DNA of 21,164 bases, from NCBI GenBank assembly GCA_023375785.1, contig SZWC01006716.1, positions 108,806 to 129,969 of the forward strand, in the 5' to 3' direction. The stretch comes from Penium margaritaceum (taxonomy: Eukaryota; Streptophyta; Zygnematophyceae; Desmidiales; Peniaceae). Below, piece after piece: positions 15,797 to 21,164 of the stretch. Positions within the stretch are counted from its first letter, which is position 1; each line of letters begins with the position of its first letter. The translations under genes were made by a program, and so were the position numbers. The notes beneath the pieces were generated by a model. The model ran no database searches, was not told where the DNA came from, and saw nothing but the letters and a program-made list of their open reading frames with translations.

Positions 15797-16269
15797 GGTT
15801 CCGTTTTCTAGACCATTGCTATTTGGCGCATTGACAAAGGGTTATGGGCCCACAGTCCTAGTTCTAAGGCACGCTTTCAAGACCGACTAGCGTGTGGTCT
15901 TGCAGGGCGCACAGGTACAACAGGAAAACGAAGATTGGACGGCTCCAATTTTCTCCATTGGCTCCAGCGGCTTCTTCAGGTAGGGTGCACGTACGTGGCC
16001 GACTAGGGGAGGAGGAACAGCTCTGTCCATGTTGGACAAGACCCTTGAGTCCCAACGGGACTAAGCTCTACCCGTTTTTAGAAGGTGGTACGACCCCGAG
16101 TCCGTTCTCTCACGACGGCACCATCGCCTTAGGCTATCATCGGCGGGAGGGGTATGCAACGGAACCAACTGCACCTTTGACAACGGTCGGAGTCAGCAGC
16201 GTCATCATCCTCATCGGCCTCAACGAACCAGAGTAGCAGCAAAGCAGTGAAGACAAGCAACCGCAGGAA
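15797..16269 (+). other. Element D leader
   Basis: No convincing coding is present between the visible LTR homology and the Gag ATG. Two diverged copies of an AGCTCT-CC/GACCC/GAGTCC motif at about 16018-16101 correspond to the 44-bp repeats of element A. Just before Gag, CATCGGCCTCAACG is shared with element A. I could not identify a primer-binding site with confidence. Part of this stretch may still be LTR. Confidence 0.6.
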
Positions 16270-17096
16270 ATGGTGGATCCCACTCAAGCCCGCCTTGAGG
16301 CAGGTATGTCCAAATTCACGGGGACAGGGTTTCCCTTGTGGAAATGGCAGTTTGAGATTGTCATGAACGTGCGTTGCTACCACGACATCCTAAAAGGGAT
16401 CGAGACAGCACCCACCGATGAGACCGTGACAACGCACGCGGCTCACCTTGCAGCATGGATGATGAAGAACAACATGGCTCTTGCCATTCTTGTGACGTCC
16501 ATCAATGAGACTCAACACTCCCACATCAGAGGATGCACGTTAGCTGCCGAGGCCTACGCAAAACTTGCACGCGTGGATCAAACGAACGCCCTAGCAAACC
16601 GACTCTGCATCTTCCAAAGGTTGATGTCGATGAGGGTGAGCGAACAAGAATCGATACCCGCATTTTTGCAATCGACAACATGCTGGAGGAGGTCCAGCAA
16701 ATGGAATGGAATCTTGACTCCAACATGCGTGCCATGATCCTTCTAATGGCACTCCCAAAAAGCTGGGGGTCCTTGATCACCGTATTTGGCGGTTGGAAGG
16801 AGGCAGATCTGATGTACGAGGCTATCACCGAACACATCCGCAATGAATCCATGTGACGTAATGGCAGCGAGGCAAGCATCTCAGCCTATGCCTCTTGCTT
16901 TGGTGGACAAGGTGCAAGCTCTCACAACAGCGGAAGCGGTGGCGGTGGAGGGAAAGGCAATGGTGGCGGGAAGAGTTCCAAGAAGCCCCGCAACTGTCAC
17001 AATTGTGGCAAGGCTGGGCACTGGGCTAGGGACTGCCGTAGTCCAAAGAGAGAAGGCTGGAACAAAGGTGGAAAGGAGAAGAAGGAGCTCACCAAC
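16270..17096 (+). pseudogene. Element D Gag with CCHC zinc knuckle, one frameshift and one stop
   Basis: Copia Gag, the capsid and RNA-packaging protein. The ATG at 16270 is chosen because element A starts at the same place in the alignment. The core reads GFPLWKWQFEIVMNVRCYHD, then ANRLCIFQRLMSMRVSEQES. A one-base loss near 16670 moves the frame; homology then continues with NMLEEVQQMEWNLDSNMRAM and LMALPKSWGSLITVFGGWKE. A TGA at 16854-16856 stands where element A has Arg. A Gly/Ser-rich stretch leads to CHNCGKAGHWARDC, an intact CX2CX4HX4C knuckle at 16995-17036. From there the frame runs straight into the protease. Confidence 0.92.
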
Positions 17097-18038
17097 ATGA
17101 TGGCTATGGGACTGCCCATGAAGGGCGCAACAATCCTTTGGCCCGGGGCATTCGCCCTTGACTCGGGCACCAACCACCACTCATCAAAAGAGAAGGGTGG
17201 ATTTGTCTCCATGGCCAAATCTGTCATGCGCATCAAGTGTGCAAACGGTGGTGTCGTCCAAGCCATGGGCGAAGGGGACAAGGTGATCACGTTCAACGTA
17301 AATGGTGCGGAGAAGGCAGTCAACCTTCAAAAGGTAGTGTACATGTCCTCCTTTGCAGCCAACTTGCTATCCGTGTCACAAATCACTGACAACAACATGA
17401 CAGTGGTGTTCACCAACAAGGAAGCGGTGGCCCTAAAAAACGAGGACATCCAGACTTTGTACACCAAAGACGATCTCATGCTTCAAGTTCCAAGAGTCAA
17501 AGGCCTCTACGTGCTTCAAACCAAAGTCACCAAGGTGTTGGATGAGGGACTTGCATGTGCCACCAAGACAGTGGCACCGGAGCCAAAGGATGCACCACCT
17601 GCGACCGCTGCGGCCGCCACATCAACCAAGGACACTGACGCTGAGCTGTGGCACCGGCGATTTGGCCATGTGGCCAACAGCACGCTACGGAAGATGCAAG
17701 AGCAAGAGGTAGTCCGTGGAATGGAAGGGTGCACCATGAAGCATGGCAGAGGGTGTGCATTATGTGAACCATGCCTCCAAGCGAAGGCAAAGAAGAAGCC
17801 GTTTGGGGGAGGAGATCAACTAGTGGAGCATGTCTTGGAGCTCATACACAGTGATGTGTGTGGACCCTTCCGCACACCGTCTAACGGAGAAAGCAAGTAC
17901 TTCTTGACATTCATTGACGACCACAGCCGCAAGTTGTGGATCTTCTTCCTCAAAACAAAGGGAGAGGTCAAGGAGAAGCTCTTTGAGTTTGTCGTCGTGG
18001 TAGAGCGACAATTTTCCAAGAAAGTGAAGATGCTCTGA
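17097..18038 (+). pseudogene. Element D protease, GAG-pre-integrase and integrase N-terminal half
   Basis: This is an open 313-codon stretch. The aspartic protease active site reads FALDSGTNHHSS, with Asp-Ser-Gly at 17160-17168. The GAG-pre-integrase domain follows with LWHRRFGHVANSTLRKM and then CALCEPCLQAKAKKKP. Integrase begins with ELIHSDVCGPF (first catalytic Asp) and FLTFIDDHSRKLWIFFLKTK. The stretch stops at TGA 18036-18038. Element A has CGA (Arg) at the matching codon, so one C-to-T change explains this stop. The start at 17097 is only the first Met after the Gag region; the natural product is a Gag-Pol polyprotein. Confidence 0.93.
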
Positions 18039-18617
18039 AGTGACAAAGGGGGTGAGTACGAGGCATGCAAGCCTTGGCTCAAGCATCATGGCATCTGCCA
18101 CGAGCAAACCATCCCTTACAACCCCCAAAGCAACGGCGTGGCCGAGTGGATGAACCAGACCCTAGTCGGCATGGTGCGAAGCATGCTCTTCGATGCCAAG
18201 CTCCCACCTCGCTTTTGGGCAGAAGCAGCAACAACGACCTGCTACCTCTTGAATCTCACACCAGAATCCGCCTTGCGGAAGTGTGGAAAGGAGTAGGACA
18301 TGCAGCTGAAGACCCCACAAGAAGCATGGTCGGGAAAGAAACCCCACGCATCTCATCTGAAGGTGTTTGGGTCAACTACATGGGTAAAGATCCAGTCGGG
18401 AGAAGGTGGAGGCAAACTTGAGGCACGTTCCAGGAAGTTTGTCATGGTTGGGTACGACACATCACACAAGGCCTATCTGCTTTGGGACCAGGCAACAGGC
18501 AAGCTCGTGAGGAGCCGCAACGTCGTGATTGACGAACGCACCCTTGAAAAGGGAGAGCTACTGGACTTGAACCTTGCTCCCAAAGCAGGAGAGTGGATAG
18601 TGTTCCTTGAGTCCTGA
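18039..18617 (+). pseudogene. Element D integrase C-terminal half
   Basis: It continues in the same frame after the TGA stop. SDKGGEYEACKPWLKHHGIC carries the second catalytic Asp and PQSNGVAEWMNQTLVGMVRS the Glu, so the DDE triad is preserved apart from the stop. LPPRFWAEAATTTCYLLNLT follows, then a TAG at 18294-18296. Then come TPQEAWSGKKPHASHLKVFG and VMVGYDTSHKAYLLWD, the conserved copia integrase tail. It ends at TGA 18615-18617, where element A reads ES-Arg-DQ. Confidence 0.9.
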
Positions 18618-18911
18618 GACCAAGCACCGGACAACTGGCTCGCTTTGCCAAAATGTGGTGGGAATGGGAGAGCAGCTGTGGAGGATGACGCAGCATCTGA
18701 CGTGGACGCGGATATCGAGGCTTCCAGGGCTTCCGAGTCTGACTTGTAGTCTGACGACTCTTCTGACGACGACGACGACGACGACAAACCACCACATATG
18801 GAAGCACCAACACCAAAGCAAGAAGCCGCACCACTACCACGGTGCAATTTGCGACCAAATAGAGCACCTTTGTGATATGAGGACGATTGGACTGGCCTTA
18901 GCTGGTCGTGC
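18618..18911 (+). pseudogene. Element D acidic integrase-RT linker
   Basis: Same frame. A variable spacer reads DDAASDVDADIEASRASESD, a TAG at 18747-18749, then an Asp run (DDSSDDDDDDD) encoded by a short GAC microsatellite at about 18765-18785. A basic segment follows, then a TGA at 18873-18875. It corresponds to the Ser/Glu-rich linker of element A. No catalytic motif. Confidence 0.75.
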
Positions 18912-19757
18912 ATGGCTCAGGGAGAGCCATCTACAGTGGCAGAGGCGATGAATGGCCCAGATGCGGCCAAGTGGAAGGAGGTAGTGGACATCGAGCTCGC
19001 GTCCATTGCCGAGAACGGCACGTGGGTGCTGGTGGATAGACCCGACAAGGCCCACGTGGTGGGATCCAAGTGGATCCTCCGAGTGAAGAAGAAGCAAGAC
19101 GGCAGCATCGACAAGTTAAAGGAAAAGGTAGTGGCTAAAGGGTTCTCTTAACGCCCGGGCTACGAGTACGATGAGACGATCGCGCCCGTCATGACCTTTG
19201 CCTCCATCCGCTCTCTCCTTGGAATTGCAGCCGCAAAGAACTTGGAGATACACGAGATGGACGTCAAGACAGCTTTTCTTTATGGGAAGCTCGACAAGGA
19301 AATGCTAATGGAGGTACCTGAAGGAGTCAAAGCTCCCAATGGAAAGGTATGCAAGTTGGTGAAAGCACTCTACGTGCTGAAACAGGCCCCAAGGATATGG
19401 TACAAAGAGATGGACGGTTTCATGACCGGTCTCTCCTTTGCGCATTGCCAAAATGACCCAAGCATGTACGTGCGCGATGATGGGAGAGAGCTGATGCTGG
19501 TTGCACTGTACGTGGATGATCTGATCATCTATTTGTCTTTGATCCAGCTGCTGGATGAGCTAAAGTCTGACCTCAGCAAAAGGTTCAAGATGAAGGACAT
19601 GGGTCCTCTCGAGGACTACCTTGGGATTGCCATCCACCGCAATCAAGTAGCAGGCACCATCGAACTCAACCAAACCAAATACATCGGTGAGGTAATGAAG
19701 CGCTACCACATTGAAGACTGCAAACCTGTCAGCACCCCTATGACAAAACAAAGCTAA
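18912..19757 (+). pseudogene. Element D reverse transcriptase, YVDD intact
   Basis: Copia RT (RVT_2). The blocks in order are MNGPDAAKWKEVVDIELASI, VVGSKWILRVKKKQDGSIDK, a TAA at 19149-19151 in FS-stop-R (element A has Gln), YEYDETIAPVMTFASIRSLL, MDVKTAFLYGKLDKEMLMEV, CKLVKALYVLKQAPRIWYKE, and VALYVDDLIIYLSLIQ with YVDD at 19509-19520. KRFKMKDMGPLEDYLGIAIH and NQTKYIGEVMKRYHIEDCKP follow. All are in one frame. The frame ends in TAA at 19755 because of a one-base loss near 19745; the homology resumes one frame over. Confidence 0.95.
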
Positions 19758-20497
19758 AGGCCTCCATATCGCCAAGCAATGAAGCAGAAGAAAGAGAGAT
19801 GCAAGACATCCCCTACCAGTCCGCCGTGGGTAGCATCATGTACCCCATGGTAGGGACTCGTCTGGACATCTGCTATGCTGTGGGACAAGTGACTACATTC
19901 GTGGCAAACCCTGGGCCACAACATTGGCAGGCAGTCAAGCGTATCTTGAGCTACCTACAGAAGACACATCACATGGCCCTCGTCCTTGGAGGCCAAGAAG
20001 GAACGGACCCCCTTTGCCTGAAGTGCTACACCGACGCTGACTGGGGAGGAAATCTTGATGACAGGAAATCCACCTCTGGATACGTGTGCATCTTGAATGG
20101 CGCTGCCATCTCATGGGCCAGTAGGAAGCAAGATTGTGTTTTCGTATCCACGACTGAGGTAGATTACGTTGCTCTGTCTCAGGTGTGCAAGGAGACTCAA
20201 TGGCTGTGCAGCCTGCTTGGAAAAATGACAGTGCCACAGAAGGACGCCACGGTCTCACACGTGGACAACATGAGCATCATTTCAATGGTTGAAGACGAGA
20301 TCATCTCCCGGCGAACAAAGCGCATCGACATACGTTACCACTTCTCACATGACCTGGTCATGAAGAACGTGGTGGACTTGCAGCACTACGGAATGAAGAG
20401 CATGCTTGCTGACTGCATGACCAAGCCGCTGGAGAGCAAATTGCACTATGCAGACATTCGTGGATTCGGCATGAGGAGTGCCGCAGAGGAATGGTGA
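19758..20497 (+). pseudogene. Element D RT end and RNase H
   Basis: After the shift near 19745 the frame runs uninterrupted to a TGA at 20495. YQSAVGSIMYPMVGTRLDIC and YAVGQVTTFVANPGPQHW are the copia block between RT and RNase H. RNase H has CYTDADWGGNLDDRKSTSGY (first Asp), STTEVDYVALSQVCKETQWL (Glu, with the usual TEAEY as TEVDY), and HVDNMSIISM (Asp). TKRIDIRYHFSHDLV and ADCMTKPLESK end the polyprotein as in typical copia elements. No stop was seen inside. This is the longest well-preserved catalytic segment in the window. Confidence 0.95.
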
Positions 20498-20546
20498 GCC
20501 CCAAGGCATTGATGGAGCCCAGTAAGCGACATGTAGACAGAGGTGC
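20498..20546 (+). other. Short 3' untranslated stretch of element D
   Basis: About 50 bp lies between the RNase H stop and the polypurine tract. No motif is recognised. Confidence 0.5.
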
Positions 20547-20556
20547 AAGGGAGAGA
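20547..20556 (+). promoter_or_regulatory. Polypurine tract of element D
   Basis: AAGGGAGAGA lies two bases before the TG that opens the 3' LTR. This is the normal place for the plus-strand primer. It is absent before the 5' LTR, as expected. Confidence 0.85.
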
Positions 20557-20558
20557 TT

Positions 20559-21164
20559 TGTTCAAATAGTATGCACCTTTTCCACTGCCTAGCTGGCTAG
20601 CCACACATACAAACAAGGCATGCACTGCTCCATGGAGTACGTCCCCTTGGTCTGTTCTGAGATGGGCCATGAATGCACTGCCCATAATGGGTATGTCCCC
20701 TGTGACTCATCATTGGAACCATACCTTTTTGGCTTGGTTGAATAGGCACCGGAGTCTCAAACGAGAGGTTCAAACCCCGCGACGGCCGCAATGTTCTTTG
20801 TGGCCCAAACTGGGACAGGACGCTTCTAGGAATCTTACTAGAGCCTGCCTTGAGGATGACACTTGGCGGTCTAAGGACGCGTCAAGTAGGACTCTAGGTT
20901 GAGGTTGGCTCCTGTCGAGCCACTACAAGCAAAAGCTTTAGCAAAGCTCTGCAAGTAAAAATGCCTGTACCTTGCATGCATCCATTTACATTTCTTGCCT
21001 TTGAGACTCCTCACAGAGCGTCCAACCAAAGGTAGACACTAAAGACCAACATGCGGATTTCGTGAGGTTGCAAACCAAACAAACCTAAAGTTTGGATCCC
21101 TCGTTCGAGGGTGATATCTTATCTTGGTTGCAATACCAAGAGCAGTTGGCGGCCTCCCATGTCG
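20559..21164 (+). repeat. Element D 3' LTR, truncated by window end
   Basis: It starts TGTTCAAATAG and follows the 5' LTR to the last base of the window. Differences are scattered substitutions plus small length changes; in the tRNA-like segment about 7 nt are missing and the TATA box is altered. It ends in the middle of the LTR homology, so neither the LTR end nor the target-site duplication can be seen. Confidence 0.95.

Larger units (their letters stand above)
15185..21164 (+). mobile_element. Element D: near full-length Ty1/copia retrotransposon inserted in element C
   Basis: The plus-strand order is 5' LTR, leader, Gag, CCHC knuckle, protease, integrase, RT, RNase H, polypurine tract and 3' LTR. 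The right end of the 3' LTR is outside the window. Both LTRs are visible and clearly the same sequence with scattered differences (6 in the last 97 compared positions, counted by eye), so the insertion is not recent. Pol is in one frame (position modulo 3 equal to 0) from about 16671 to 19757 apart from seven stops up to 19149. Frameshifts near 16670 and 19745 flank it. It splits element C at 15184/15185. Confidence 0.95.

Noticed and set aside
16075..16101. TGGTACGACCCC in the element D leader as a primer-binding site
   Set aside because: It belongs to a repeat motif shared with element A, is far from the visible LTR homology, and I know no tRNA 3' end that it complements.
18763..18785. GAC repeat as a separate microsatellite locus of interest
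   Set aside because: It encodes the Asp run of the D linker and is short; acidic runs are common in this spacer.

Overview
No host gene is recognisable. The window is a nest of at least four decayed Ty1/copia-type LTR retrotransposons, so it reads as repeat-rich nuclear DNA of a eukaryote. One element (B) has a primer-binding site that differs at one base from the complement of the 3' end of plant initiator tRNA-Met (TGGTATC-GAGCC pattern). That points to the green-plant lineage (land plant or streptophyte alga); I cannot name the species. Two single Ns (3563 and 12507) look like assembly joins.

Layout, left to right. (1) 1-4094, minus strand: element A, cut by the left edge. It holds the RT start, integrase, protease, CCHC knuckle, Gag, a leader with tandem repeats and its 5' LTR starting at 4094. 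(2) 4095-10786, minus strand: element B, interrupted inside its RT by A. Reading in its own direction, it has a 480-bp 5' LTR (10786-10307), the PBS, an unusual 1.8-kb leader with long triplet-repeat tracts, Gag, protease, integrase, a 17-unit 36-bp minisatellite between integrase and RT, and RT with an intact YIDD box. (3) 10787-15184, minus strand: element C, with 3' LTR, PPT, RNase H, RT (YVDD changed to YVKN), a Pro/Ser-rich linker, integrase and protease. A complex 94-bp hairpin duplication sits in its RT around the N at 12507. (4) 15185-21164, plus strand: element D, inserted into C. It is nearly full length, with 5' LTR, leader, Gag, CCHC, protease, integrase, RT and RNase H, a PPT and a 3' LTR that runs off the right edge.

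A and D are two diverged members of one family: same gene order, alignable proteins, related leaders and alignable LTRs. B and C belong to a second kind of copia element, with a Gag-preintegrase motif of the form CAQ-K-H-STYPLS. The nesting therefore repeats: an A/D-type element lies inside a B/C-type element twice. Every element carries stops, frameshifts or lost catalytic residues, so none is autonomous as read. The best preserved coding is D, whose pol stays in one frame from the CCHC knuckle to the end of RT apart from stop codons.

The most unusual observations are tRNA-like segments with pol III A- and B-box motifs at comparable places inside the LTRs of both A and D, the foldback structure in C, the minisatellite and triplet tracts in B, and a run of hairpins in the LTR of B.
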